From contig NC_084924.1 of the NCBI RefSeq assembly GCF_958298935.1, positions 14,605,819 to 14,669,818 on the forward strand: DNA of 64,000 nt. The letters are read 5' to 3'. The notes beneath the pieces are model-generated. The model ran no database searches, was not told where the DNA came from, and was given only the letters and a program-made list of their open reading frames with translations. How positions within the stretch are numbered: position 1 is the first letter of the stretch; every line of letters begins with the position of its first letter. Shown here piece after piece: positions 21,114 through 32,231 of this stretch. This DNA is from Phragmites australis (Eukaryota > Streptophyta > Magnoliopsida > Poales > Poaceae). The translations under genes were made by a program, and so were the position numbers.

Positions 21114-22236
21114 CCCTACGTGAAAATGGACAAGGGTAACGGGTCATAACCATTATGGGTGCTCGTCACCCCAAACGCGTCACTCATGACATGTAATAAG
21201 TGACAGGTAAGAATCCGTCACCAATAAGGTCATTGGTAATGGGCCAAAACTTAACCCGTCACTTATTAAGGTCATTGGTGATGGGTCACAATTGTGACCC
21301 GTTACTTATGACTTATTTGTGACCCGTCACTTATGACTGATATACGGTTTTCACCCAAACCAATCCAACTCAGGTCTATCATCACTCACCATGTGTCTCT
21401 ACCTATTTTTCAGGCTGTTTTTAGAATGTGCGTTATGTGGTAATCGAACTTGTGACGGCCCCTCGCGCGCGTAGCTGCCTAACCACCTCAATCTCACGTG
21501 TGTCCTGAAGGGACTCGGATAAAAGATCATTTTAACTATTTTGCCAATATTCATAAGTGACGGCTCACAGTTATGACCTATCACCAATGTTAATTTTACA
21601 ATAGACATAAAAACCAGTTGACTCGGAGTGCATTCGATTAAATGGATATAACTTTTGCATACGGACTCTGATTTCAATATTTTTTTTGACTCTACGGACA
21701 TCTACAGAAAAAGTTACGTTCATTTCACCCCTACTTCGTCAGGTTTGGCGAATTTTTCGAGGCCTAAAACGGCTTGGAAGATTGAGTTCTCGCCTTCGAA
21801 AGTTTCTACACCGTTTTTGGAACGAGCGTTTGTGTCCATAGCCATTACCCCTTACATCAAACTTGAGCAGAAATGTACAATGGTTCATATTCTAGTGCTT
21901 CTGAAGTGAGAAAAAATAAGAGAAAAATAAAACAAAAATAATTTTTTTTGCAATGTCTTGATTATTTTTTGTATTTCTGAATAACGTCATTAGTGACGGG
22001 TCATAACTTGACCCTTCACTTATGACAGGCCTATGAGATCCATCACCGTTTTGACCCGTCACCAATGACTGGCCTACGATGACCTGTGAGTGATGGAGTC
22101 GTCATTGGTGACGGGTCAAGTTTTCATCCGTCACTAATGACTGATATTAGTGATGGGTCATAACTACAATAAGTGATAGATCATATTACAATCCGTCACT
22201 TATCTAATGTCCCCTTTATCTGTTTTTCACATAGTG
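21114..22236. mobile_element. Non-autonomous CACTA element, 1.1 kb
   Basis: The right end on the minus strand from 22236 is CACTATGTGAAAAACAG; the left end is CCCTACGTGAAAATGG, with the second base changed. The flanks are acc on both sides (21111-21113 and 22237-22239), a perfect 3-bp duplication. Many subterminal copies of gtgacgggtca occur at 21133-21340 and 21990-22200 in both orientations. The middle holds a tRNA-like stretch (21437-21500) and no transposase. Confidence 0.85.
21437..21500 (-). repeat. tRNA-like (SINE-like) relic inside the CACTA element
   Basis: On the minus strand the text gaggtggttaggcagct is followed 30 or so bases later by caagttcgattacc. These resemble the D-arm and T-arm promoter boxes of a tRNA gene at the usual spacing. 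Acceptor stem pairing is not evident, so it is a relic or a chance match and not a functional tRNA. Confidence 0.35.
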
Positions 22237-22519
22237 ACCCTACCTAGCTACCCAATATGCGCAACAAGCGAGCTCGTGTGTATGCATATGCGTAGGCACT
22301 ATTGCTTTGCTTGCAAACGGAACAGGTCGGCCGGACCGCATGCACCCTTTCCTTCTCCTCTAGCTCCGCCGGGCTACGAAACCAGCAGGTCTGCGGTGTG
22401 CGTGCGTTACGGCCAATCGAAACAACGTGACGATGACCATGGAGTTATTTGCCGGTGCAGCTATGCGTATGCATGAGCGCAGCTGGTTCGTACCTAGATG
22501 AGGCGGCGCACATAGACGT
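22237..22519. other. Low-repeat island segment
   Basis: Mixed-composition sequence with a plus frame at 22207-22476 that starts inside the CACTA end and is not recognised. No regulatory element is convincing. Confidence 0.3.
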
Positions 22520-23085
22520 CACTACTACAAAAACTATTTCTAGATGCGGGTGGTAATTTGTTTTCACAAGCGTTTAGCGCACCCGCCTGTAATCGAAGGT
22601 TTGTAGAAATAAACGATTTTCACAGGCGCAAAAGAGACCGCCTGTGGAAATCTATTACCATATGCGCAAAAGAGACCGCATGTGGAAATCTATTATCACA
22701 GGTGGTTCACTTAAGAAACCACCTGTGAAAATAGGTTTCCACAGGCGGTTCCTTAAGCGGACCGCCTGTGGAAAATTTATTTCTACAGGCGGTTCCTTAA
22801 GCGAACCGCCTATGATAATTGGTTCCCGAATCGATATTTTTGATCGAAAAAAGCAAAAAAAATTTTTGGACCGACCAGGTACCCCCGCGGTCACAAGTCA
22901 CAAGTATCACATGTGACTCCTTAAGTGAACCGCCTGTGTTAATAAATTTAGACAGATGATCTTTTTTGCGCCTATAAAAATTATCTATTTTTACAGACAG
23001 TTAATTACAAGCGGTTGGCTAAATACCTATACAAAATAAGTTACGACCTGCCTCTAAATATAATTTTTATAATAAAGAGTAGCAG
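22520..23085. mobile_element. CACTA-type MITE, about 0.57 kb
   Basis: The left end CACTACTACAAAAACTATTTC is clear. The right end is decayed; the minus strand reads ctgctactctttattataaa and then atatttagaggcaggt, parallel to tttctagatgcgggtgg on the left. Facing copies of ccacaggcggttcc at 22620-22810 make the centre strongly self-complementary; this explains the mirrored open frames at 22644-22916 and 22655-22894. No clean target duplication was found. Confidence 0.65.
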
Positions 23086-23291
23086 CGCACGCACACACTC
23101 ACCCAAACACTACACACGTGCGTACTTAGGCACGCCGGTAGCGATGCAGCGAGAACTCAGCAAATCCATATTATATTACCCGGATTGATTGATCGAGTAT
23201 TGTTTTTTCTCTCCCTCTTTCAGAATTTGCGCGACCTGAAACGCACCAATAGATTCTACTGCGGTGTACACAGACATGCACGGGTTGCAGG
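23086..23291. other. Low-repeat island segment
   Basis: Between the CACTA MITE and the tandem hAT pair. A pyrimidine-rich ttctctccctctttcag at 23207-23222 resembles an intron acceptor, but no coding sequence follows. It ends with the target site gttgcagg. Confidence 0.3.
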
Positions 23292-23448
23292 CAGTGGCGG
23301 AGCCACGTTATAGTGTGTGGGTGCACAGGCACCCCCTCCGATCCAAAAAATGCTGCTTATTATAGCTAGCTTGAACAGTAATTTACTGTTTATTAGATCA
23401 GCGGTAAGGGCCGTGCACCCCCTGGTATGGCTGCTGGCTTCGCCCCTG
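23292..23448. mobile_element. hAT MITE, 157 bp
   Basis: Begins CAGTGGCGGAGCCACG and ends GGCTTCGCCCCTG, imperfect inverted ends of a widespread plant hAT MITE type. It is bounded by gttgcagg at 23284-23291 and 23449-23456, a perfect 8-bp duplication. Confidence 0.9.
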
Positions 23449-23456
23449 GTTGCAGG

Positions 23457-23593
23457 CAGGAGCGACGCCACGTTGTGTTTCCCTGGTGCATAACTTAGTG
23501 CTAAGTAGCACATTTTGACTATATATAGTAGTAGAAATTATTCGTTTGGTCATACTGTGCACCACCATAAAATTCATCCTAGCTTCACCACTG
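23457..23593. mobile_element. hAT MITE, 137 bp, directly after the previous one
   Basis: Begins CAGGAGCGACGCCACG and ends AGCTTCACCACTG, the same end type as the element at 23292. It is bounded by gttgcagg at 23449-23456 and 23594-23601. The middle copy of the 8-bp site is shared with the neighbouring MITE. Confidence 0.85.
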
Positions 23594-23601
23594 GTTGCAG
23601 G

Positions 23602-24129
23602 AATCGAGAGAAGCTGTGGCTGAAGAGGATTGAAAGATCGAGCAGATGATCAGCGCAGCGGAAGAGTTGGACGATACGGAGATCGATGGATGGACGGACG
23701 GTGTGGGGAGAATGGAGATGCTGTAGTCCCGCCCTCACCCCCATCGGATAAAAAACACGCAGTGACCTAACCCAGTCTACCCCGGTACGGGCCCTAGTCT
23801 CCACTCCCCTCATGTCGCCCACACGATCGATGCCCCTCCAGGCCCCACCCACCCAGCAATCTCGTACCGGCCGACCGGATCAACGGTTCCCGCGCGCGAT
23901 CCATCCATCGACGTGGCGGCAGTGGCACACCATGTGGCCGCGTCGTCGTACTCGTACGTGATAGAGTGACACGCTGACACGAGTCGCGGCCAACCGGCCA
24001 GTTCACTAGCTGCGACTTTTTTTTACTATACAGAACCTTGTACACACGCACCCTCAGTACACCTACGTGCTAGCATCATCCTAGCATTGGTCTAAACTTA
24101 GATTAGACGTCTAGCCTCATAGTGTGCGA
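23602..24129. other. GC-rich low-repeat segment
   Basis: The text has gene-flank character (gcccctccaggccccaccca, gatccatccatcgacgtggc). The minus frames 23574-23852 and 23794-24051 are not recognised and overlap. It might be the upstream region of a gene that lies elsewhere. No transposon ends seen. Confidence 0.3.
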
Positions 24130-24679
24130 TATTGATTATTGCTAAAGTTTTTATTATAAAAAGTTTTAATTGTAGATCTAGAAAACTTTATAAACAGTTC
24201 ATTAAAATATATTTTTACAACTATAAAAAACCGAAAGAAACCAGTTTCTTAGATTCTCAAAATCTAACCAACAGATTAAAAAAACTACTTAAAAAAATTA
24301 TCTATATATTCTAATTTTAAATTGTAAAAGCTGAAAACCACACCCCAAAACTTAAACAAATATACCCAAATAAACACTAGTTATACACCATCTCTTTTAT
24401 GCACACCGTACAATCATTGCTGATCTAAAGGCTCCCATTTTTTCAATGTCATCACATTTTCTTCAAAATTATCATCTTGGTTAATTTGAAAACCCCCGAT
24501 CAATTAGTCACAATCTGTTCCTTCCAAAATAACGTGGAAAGCAATTAGCCCCACCAATTTGAAAATCCCTCCTCCCTTTGATTCTTTCATGCACACCGTG
24601 TTTCCCTACCCTCCACTCTTGATATCCACGCCAACCTGACTCCCTGCTAGGGGTGAAGCCAAGTCAGCAAACCCTAATT
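24130..24679. other. AT-rich segment, possible MITE
   Basis: 24130-24350 is strongly A/T-rich with partly mirrored phrases (ttgtagatctagaaaact, aaattgtaaaagctgaaaac) reminiscent of small MITEs of grasses. Ends and target duplication could not be defined. 24350-24679 has no recognised feature. Confidence 0.3.
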
Positions 24680-26258
24680 GAAAGATGTCTAAATAGGTCG
24701 TACCTACTGGGTCGGTCCAAAGCATGACACTGTAGATATGGTCCAAGCACGGCCCAGCCTGAGCCTAGACGGGTCGAGCTGACACGGCATGAGGCCTCGT
24801 GTCATGCCTGGACTGAGCACGCGGCATGACAGGCCGACACGGCTCGGCCCGGACGTTTTGGACATGCACTAGCACGGCCTAGCTCGGGCAAGCACGGGCA
24901 CAGCACGACCCGAGCACGTAGAGGCCCAGGAGGCACGCCCGGCCCGGCACAGCACGACCAAGCGCACCCGCTCGGCACACAGCAGCCCAGGTAGCACGGT
25001 CGGCCCACCATGACACGACCTAGTCGACACACTCGGGCGGGCCGGGCACGGCCCAACGTGCGCACGGTGGCACGGTAGTTTCGGCATGGCACGGCCCAGC
25101 GGACACGCCTGGGCCGGCTATAGCTGTTGCGCGTGGGCCCGGTACGCGGGGGCACAATGGGACACATACGGCACGCAGGGGCACACAAGTTTAAGGGGTT
25201 AAACGGGCCAGGAACGTCTAGTTAACCCGGCATTTGTGATTGTCTATGACCGTTTGTAGCCGTTATGTGACCGTTTGAGCAACAAAAAATTCAAAAAAAT
25301 TGCAAAAATCACCGTTTTCACCTATAAATAGAGGATCATTCTGCCCTTCGAATCCACAGCAGCAACACCGTTTTCTCTCTCTACTCTTGTTTCCTCCTCT
25401 CATTCTTGTCTCAAAGTTCTTGAGAATTAGCAACAATTTGGCAAAATTAGTTTGAATTGTTAAAAAAAATTCGAGCAATTCCAAAACCGTCATCCTGCTA
25501 TCTTGATGTTGAAAAAATCTTGGTGATTCTTTTGCATCGTTGTTCATTCTTGTTTTATTATTAGTTTTATTATTTAATTATATCTAACTCTGAATATTTG
25601 TATTTTTTAGTGCCATTCGACATTGATCGTGGATGCTGGTAATCATGATCATAATACATCCATCGATCATGATTTTTTTCTCCAAGGACTAACATGGGAT
25701 TACTTGAAGAAGCTTGTTAAATATTGCAAGTAAAATTCTGGGGTTTCTAATGAAACCATATAATTTTTGAAGCATAGTCATAGGTTGTACGCTTTTTTCC
25801 TTCTAGTAGAAGGTTTTCAACGAGGCACCCAATCAATAAAGCTTATTTTATTTATTTTCTATATATTTTTTTATTTTTTAGAATTTTGTAACTACTATTT
25901 TTATTTTTTTATTTTCAAAGTGCTGCCGAGCCGACGTGCCCAGCTGTGCCGACGGGCTGGCCATGCCTCCATCGTGCCCGTCAGCCTGCCAGTGTGCAGC
26001 CGTGCCGCTGAGCCGCCCCTGCACCGTGCCTCAGCTGGGCTGGCCGGGCAAGCCTTGCCGTCGTGCCACAATTGTGCCCGGGCCGGCCTGTCATGACAAG
26101 GTGGATGACAGGTCGTGCCGTGGGCCAAGGGGGCGGAATATGAGCCGGCACGGCACAGCCTATAACAGTAGCTGGGCTGATCAGGCCGGGCCGTAGTCGG
26201 ACCGTGCCTAGATAGGCCCATGCTAGGCCGGTCCGAAAGGCCCATTTGGCCATCTCTG
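24680..26258 (+). mobile_element. hAT deletion derivative keeping transposase promoter and 3' region
   Basis: The left end reads GAAAGATGTCTAAATAGG; the right end on the minus strand from 26258 reads CAGAGATGGCCAAATGGGCC. The flanks ccctaatt (24672-24679) and ccctagtg (26259-26266) match at 6 of 8. The arms are rich in gcacggc/gccgtgc motifs facing each other, which creates many false GC-rich frames. The core keeps a TATA site, a leader, an intron-like acceptor before a short coding-like piece (PFDIDRG at about 25614-25634), and a polyadenylation-like aataaa at 25836-25841. Most of the transposase is deleted. Confidence 0.8.
25323..25330 (+). promoter_or_regulatory. TATA box of the former hAT transposase gene
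   Basis: tataaata after accgttttcacc and before a leader-like tctctctctactcttg stretch. The position, about 640 bases inside the left end, suits an hAT transposase promoter. Confidence 0.6.
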
Positions 26259-26516
26259 CCCTAGTGCACATGAATCAGTGTCCAAACAAAATTTTAGTAG
26301 TTATCAACCCATAATCACTTAAGCATCATATTTAACGCACCACCCTATTTTCAGCTTCTACAACCAGGCGCACAGCCCATCATCCACTAGGCATGTGAGC
26401 CGGCCACTACCCACCAGCGAGCGTGGGCAGCCCAAAAGTCCATCATCCAATGATCCACTAGAGCTTTCACTTTTTAGGTGCACAGCCCAAACCAACCACC
26501 CACCAGCGAGGGCGCT
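26259..26516. other. Segment with a diverged direct duplication
   Basis: Two related blocks, starting gcgcacagcccatcatccac (26369) and gtgcacagcccaaaccaacc (26479), each run to accagcgag. No gene recognised. Confidence 0.35.
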
Positions 26517-27020
26517 GTCACAACTCGAAAACCCTAACCTAATTAGAGCATGCATATGCATTATGACATCATGTTTAAAACCTTAAGCATCATATTTAAC
26601 ACTTTTGGTTTTTTTAAGTGTTAAAAACTACTTAAAAACATTACGTAGTTGGGAAACTAGATTTTCCGCCATATAGGCATGAGTGGTAATTACTTTTGGA
26701 ATAATTTAGATAGCCCAAAACCATTTAGAAAGTGGAAAAGAAAGGGTAGGAAAAAGGGTAAGGAGGATAACTTAAAGTGTGTGGGGGAACCTTGCGACTT
26801 GATCGGGCCTATCCACCATTTGTCTACCTGGACTCAGAAAGATCACTTAAAGCCCCATTGACCAACTCTCACTCTCTCCCTCACTCATTTTCATCTCCAC
26901 CCAAAACCGAGAGAGAGAGAGAGACAAGGGAGCACCACCTTGACCATCACAATTGCTGGAGATCGACGGAGAAGACCATCCCCAAGCTTCACCAAGCCCA
27001 TACGTGGTCCTCAGGTCTAA
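26517..27020 (+). repeat. 5' fragment of a gypsy LTR, plus orientation
   Basis: Starts TGTCACAACTCGAAAACCC. The later part (gagagagagagaga, then ggagatcgacggagaagacc) parallels 53410-53470 of the LTR at 53062, so both belong to related long LTRs. It is cut off at about 27020 where the next gypsy element begins. Confidence 0.55.
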
Positions 27021-27235
27021 CAGACCCGGCTCCTAACGCCTAACCAACAAAGAAGGAACCCCCTACCACACAGTTGGAACGTGGAGACCCTCAGCAAATA
27101 CTATGTGTAGGGGCCCCCAAACTCCGCCCTCTCCAAAGGTCCAAAAACAAATAAAACGATAGATTACCCACCCACAAATAACCACCTTACCAAGAGGTAT
27201 CACCTCCTAGAAAACACCTACCCTGCAAAAATAAA

Positions 27236-27745
27236 CCCACACAGAGCCTACTAAGACCCTCCGGCATCTTGAAGGCACAGTCTCCGTGCTGAAGGGGTAA
27301 GACCCTCCGGTATCTTGAAGGCACTGCCTCCATGCCAACTGAACTAAATCCCTCCAGCATCTTGAAGGCACTGCCTCCGTGCTGGATAAGTATATCCCTC
27401 TACCATCTTTAAGGCCTGGCTGACCTATGTTGCGGAGAGGCAAAGACCGCTCCAGCATCTTAAAGGCTTAAGCCTCCGTGCTAAACAAGCATATATCCCT
27501 CCACCATCTTTAAGGTCTAGCTAACCTACGTGGCGAAGAGGCAAAGACCGCTCTGGCATCTTGAAGGCATTACCTCCGTGCTGGACAGGCATAAGACCCT
27601 CCGTCATTTTAAGGCTTAGCTGACCTACGTGACGAAGGGATAACCTCCCTGGCATATTGAAGGCCTAGCCTCCGTGCCAAAAAGGATTGATACAAAGTAT
27701 TGATCCTCAAGCACCTTGAAGACTAAAATTCTCCATGCCAAAATC
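27236..27745. repeat. Degenerate tandem repeat, about nine partial units
   Basis: Recurring core phrases ccctccggcatcttgaaggc and gcctccgtgct appear at irregular spacing of about 50-75 bases. Some units have an inserted ctgacctacgtggcgaagag block, so there are two unit types alternating. It lies downstream of where pol would end in the element. Confidence 0.8.
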
Positions 27746-28159
27746 ATCTCACCCCTACCATATCTTCCCTGCTCACACCTAACGCTACGTTGTACCCCTC
27801 GGATATCGCACCCTGTGGCCACTAACAAGCTACAAAATGCGAAGGGGCTGGGATAGGGGGCACAGGCGAAACGTCGATACGATATCAAAGCATTGATGCG
27901 ATAAATTATAAAAACAAAACTAGCACAATGCAAGTTTATTCATACACGGCATACAAAGAGTTTGCACTCAGCGAACCACTGTACATAGAATCTATACCTA
28001 GCAAACTCTCTAACCTATTACGCCTCCTTGGAACACTATAGGAGGATGAGGGCATTCGACCGCCATGCCTCCTAGAAACAACACGGGACCTAGAGGATGG
28101 ATCCCGGTAACTGCGCACAGGGGGTCGACGCGAATCCCCTCCACGGAGGGAACCACTGC

Positions 28160-28564
28160 CTAAAGCAGACCCCCTCGGCCTCGGGAAGACGAAGGGCCCG
28201 ATGGGAAGGGATACGAGTCGAAGGCTGAGAAATCCATCTCATCCTCATCCTGCTCTTCCGGTGGGGACTCCGCGGCCTGCACCTCCTCCACCTTCACCTC
28301 GGCCAGGATAGGCTCAAGAATTTCCAAAGGCACCCTTCCATCAGGATCCCGAGGGAGGACAAGGTGTTGGAAGAAGCGCGAACCAACAACCTCCCAGGCT
28401 GTTCGAGCTGCACACCAGTCATCCTTTACAACAAAACCTACATCTAGGCTAGATACAAGGGGGTCCTCCAGCTCGACCTTGAGCAAGACATCGGCGGCCA
28501 CATTCGGATCCACGCGCCCCTCGAAATCACAGGGCATAACAAAGCAGAAGGGGGTAGTCAACAT
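28160..28564 (-). pseudogene. Acidic C-terminal piece of the antisense gene
   Basis: 134 residues; includes DPNVAADVLLKVELEDPLVS, then KVEEVQAAESPPEEQDEDEM and ends in a Ser/Gly/Arg tail PSSSRGRGGLL before the stop. High Asp/Glu content and lack of any motif leave the role open. Placement as the last exon follows from order and strand only. Confidence 0.5.
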
Positions 28565-29051
28565 ACTAAGAAGGCAGACATGACTCCATTTAGATAAGAA
28601 AAAAGCCCAAATACATAAAGCAGAAGGGGGTAGTCAACATACTAAGACTTTGACCCCCTTTGAAAAGAAAGAAAGCAAAAAACAGATGGCTTGCAACAGA
28701 GGTACACCTCTAGGGCATCCACACACGAAGACTGCTCCTGCGGGGCAATGGCGCGTAGCGAGAGGCCTCCAGAGGGCCGCGGCGCTCCTGCAGGATCTGG
28801 ATGAGGGGCCGGACCTCCCGACAAAGAACCCAGATGAAGACCTACAGAGGCACCTGGAGTCACCTGACCGGCCATGTAGCGCAGCGTCACGCCCCGGCCG
28901 TGCCTTGCCCACAAGTTGTGATGGAAGTTCGCCAGAGCCGCACGAATCCCCACCGGAGGTGCCTTGGGCCAAAACCATCAATCACGGAGTCCGGCACCAG
29001 CTGCTCCAGTACTTCGAGAGGACCAACCCCCGCTTGGTGCAGCAAGGTCAG

Positions 29052-29630
29052 CTAGAGCGCCGTGGCCATGCATGCGCTAGACCTCGTGTATGCCTCCACA
29101 GCCATATCCATTACCTTCATAGTAGACCGAAGCCAGAAGAGTAGCATCACCAATGCCTCTGAGTCAGAAGGGAGTGGCGGACACCTGGCCCCAAGGCCGC
29201 TCAGGGTGTCGGAGGTAATCCGGGCAACCTCCGACGCAAGTGCAGCTAACCGCTGGCACTTCGAGCACAGTCCTCCCTCCGATGCCTGAGCCTCCTCCAG
29301 CTCTCGCTGCACCTCACCCACCGCAGCTCGAAGGGTCTCAGCATCACCTTCGACCGACACCCGGGCCGCATTGGCTGCATCGGTGAACTCCCTGGCCTCC
29401 CAAAGGTCTCCGGCAGCCTTCCGCACCTCAGCCTCCGCGTGCTTCCACTTCAAAGCTTCCTCATGCTGGAGACCCTCCTCACGCTCATAGAGCGCCATCT
29501 CATCTCGAAGACGACCCTCCGAAGACTCTGCCCGCTTTCGAGCCTCCTCCAAGGCTTGACGAAGGCCGTCAACCTCATCACGGGCTGTGGCAAAGGCCTG
29601 GCACCCCTCGTCTCCCAATGCCCTTGTCAA
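29052..29630 (-). pseudogene. Coiled-coil region of the antisense gene, about 190 residues
   Basis: Residues roughly 1-125 are rich in Glu, Ala, Leu, Arg and Lys with heptad-like spacing (EVDGLRQALEEARKRAESSE, EALKWKHAEAEVRKAAGDLW), typical of a long coiled coil. The tail (residues about 125-190) contains CSKCQRLAALASEVARITSD and an LMLLFWLRS-like hydrophobic patch. In the other element the piece at 45158-45560 has the same character. A structural or oligomerising role is an inference. Confidence 0.65.
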
Positions 29631-31257
29631 AATTAATTGCTACAAGGCACAACAGTAGAATGAAAAGGACCAAATAAGCTACTCAGAATCAGGTACCGGA
29701 CCCAGTAAATCATGACTAAACCACTAAACCTACAGGGTTGCCACTACCAGACGCGCCTCAACTTCCTCCAAAGGGCATTGGGCCAAGGATCGCTCTACCT
29801 CTCCACTCCGGAGAAGAGAGGAGGCCACAACAAAGTCCCTTGAAGCCTCCAGGCATAGCGTGAAATCATCCAAAGTCAATACCCCAAAGCCGGGGGCCCC
29901 CTCGACCGTTGCGGAGGGAGCTCGATTGAGGGCAAGGTGCCCCCATCACCGACCGCCCAGGCCAAGTCACCAGCCGGCTCGGGGCTCCGTAGAGATGAGG
30001 CCACGTCCCCCAAGGTGGCCTTCAGGGACACCTTCGGAGAAGTCCCCGACCCCTGCCGGAGCCCCCAGCCTCTGAGGGGGAAGTCGAAGACACATACACC
30101 TCGGCAGTCATTGTGAAATACCATGAAACACAAGGTCAAGATCCCGGTGCATGACCCAAATAGAATATAGCTAACGAAGCAACGACGCCTCACCAAGTCC
30201 CCTAAACACTCTCATAGATGGGCCCGTGACATCATCGACGTCCGAACCGGCGAACCCAAAATCGATTCCATAGAGGCCACACCTCCTCTCTGGCTCTGGC
30301 CATGGCCAGCAATGTCCGGAGAGGCCATACCCTTTCCCCAGTCACCACCGCCGAGCTGACCCTCACCTCCAAGCAGGTCACCCGTGCTCCCGACCTGCCT
30401 CTGACGCTTCCTGCGGACCAGAGGCCCCTCAAACGACTCAACCATCGAGCCAGTATGCGAACCCCTAGAGACAGAAGGCCGCCGGGCCCGAAGTGGCTTT
30501 GCACGAATCGCAGGAGTGCCGCACACTCGTTTCCTGGTAGCCTTAGGCTCCGGTGGATCCCGCCACGTCGGAGCCCCCACTCCGAGATAAAAGCAGACAC
30601 GGTTATACCGTTCCCAACTCTGCGTTAGAGCCACCCGCCATTCCCACTCCGCATGAGTAGGTGGGCTCAGGATCAACTCGGTGATCTCCGCCGCCCGCCC
30701 TAACGGGAGACAGCTCTCTGAAAGAAAAAGGTAGCTCACATCTGCGAATAAAAAACTAGACAACAAAGAGGACTCACCAGAGTTGACAGGGGGTGGGGGG
30801 GGGCAGAGTACACTCTCGGCCACTCTTCCGCACCTTGCTCAAAGGCGCAGTTCCAGCCCATTTGAAGGGGCCGGATGCGCAACATGGTGAACTCCTCCAT
30901 GAGATCACGCATGCTCATCCTTTCAGCCATGCTCCGGAGAAGGGCCAACCGTGAAGCGAACCGGTTGTCCGTGATCCCCGTCTCCGGCTCCGAGACCTAC
31001 GCGATATATCGGTTTGTGGAGTGAAGGGGGGATGCGAGGCCAACGTTGTAGTAGAATCACCGCTGCAACCAGCCGGTGTACCATCTACCTTTATTAGCTT
31101 TTGCCGGGAAGGCATCGCGGTACTATGGCCGTATCTAGAAATTAACGCTGCCGAAGCTGAGGGGCCTCTTTGTCCCCTCGCCCTTGACCATCTTCGACTG
31201 ACAGCTGGCAAAGTGGAGGCCTGCGAAGAAGTTCGCCCTCCCTTCGCACCCCTCTGC

Positions 31258-31533
31258 TCACATGGCCCACTCGAAGGTGGCCAGGCGGGCGATGTCGTTG
31301 GCATGGAGCTGTAGAAGCTCCACATAGTAGTGGCATAGCAACTCCTCAAACAGTGGCACCGATGGAAATCCCAGGCCCGCTTCGAAGAAAGCCTCGAACA
31401 CCATGACTTTGTGGGCTAGAGGCTCTGGGACCTTCTCATCCAGCGGAGGCTGAACGACAGCTCTGGAGAGAATCTTCCCCTCCCTGACCATCCGATCAAG
31501 CTCCTCACCATCGATGGTAGACACCCCCAGCAC
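31258..31533 (-). pseudogene. Conserved N-terminal domain of the antisense gene
   Basis: The reading includes HKVMVFEAFFEAGLGFPSVP followed by LFEELLCHYYVELLQLHAND and IARLATFEWAM. The pattern (VFExFxxxGxxxP, then xxxLxxYxxELxxLxxNxI) aligns with the domain at 47029-47580 in the second element. The TGA after FEWAM is followed in frame by AEGCEGRANFFAGLHFASCQ, so a single substitution explains the break. Annotated as the conserved core; no catalytic motif is evident. Confidence 0.7.
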
Positions 31534-32231
31534 GGTGGTCTACTAGGGATGACTCCTGCTGGCGCGGCAGAGCTCCACCCCAGGTGGCAGCCCCATCAAC
31601 AACGGGTGAACTAGCGCCACCTGAGGGCCCCCCCACCGCCGCCGCACCGGCGATTTCGCTCTCCGCCTGAGTTCCTATTCCACCCAGGGCACTCAAGCCA
31701 TCCATACGGATCACAGGAAGACGGCGAAAGGCGCTGGACAACGAAGAAGAAAGAAGAGCAACAATTGACAGACACACGCGCAAAGCAAGGACAACTGTAG
31801 GCCAAGGGCAGATGAGAACAAGGCACGAGCGAAAAGGCCGCTCAGGGTAATCCCTCCCCTTATAAAGGTAAGGGAGAGATTACCCCCCCCCCCACTTAGA
31901 AAAACAAACGTATGCCCTATCCCTTGGCTTGCCAGGCCACGATCATGGGAAAGCGGAACTGCCCCCGGTGACCCCTAACCACAGGATGCCACGTGTCCCA
32001 CGTCCGCCTGACAAGGCGTAGTCACACCCTTCTCACAGGGCGCATTCAATGCCCCTTGTCACCAACGTCATCGAATGAACCATTCAAATCAAGTGGGTCA
32101 AATCTTCCCAGGCAAGCTAGGAGATATTAGGGACCATGAGCCATCAACAGCAAGCCAGGGACTGTCGGAGACCCCACTTTGAAAGAACTGTGGGCCCGAC
32201 CGCTCCACCTACTGCCATCGCGAGGGGCTAC

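Larger units (their letters stand above)
28160..31826 (-). pseudogene. Antisense gene of the gypsy element, several exons
   Basis: The gene runs leftwards on the minus strand in pieces: an N-terminal variable piece (31611-31826), a conserved piece (31258-31533), middle pieces (30736-30948 and 30212-30823), a coiled-coil piece (29052-29630) and an acidic C-terminal piece (28160-28564). Gaps of 100-400 bases between pieces suggest introns. The conserved piece matches in pattern the domain known in Pfam as a putative gypsy type transposon protein (Transposase_28, recalled). Related frames exist at 45158-47883. Function is unknown; the name does not imply shown transposase activity. A TGA at 31258-31260 interrupts the conserved piece, with matching sequence continuing in frame beyond it. 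Confidence 0.7.

Noticed and set aside
22644..22916. Two opposite frames with similar Gly/Ser/Pro content
   Set aside because: Explained by the self-complementary subterminal repeats of the CACTA MITE.
24802..25188. GC-rich open frames on both strands around 24.8-25.2 kb and 25.9-26.3 kb
   Set aside because: They fall in the mirrored gcacggc/gccgtgc arms of the hAT element; composition alone keeps them open.
27236..27745. CRISPR-like array
   Set aside because: Units are degenerate, spacing is irregular, spacers are not unique, and the setting is a plant retroelement.
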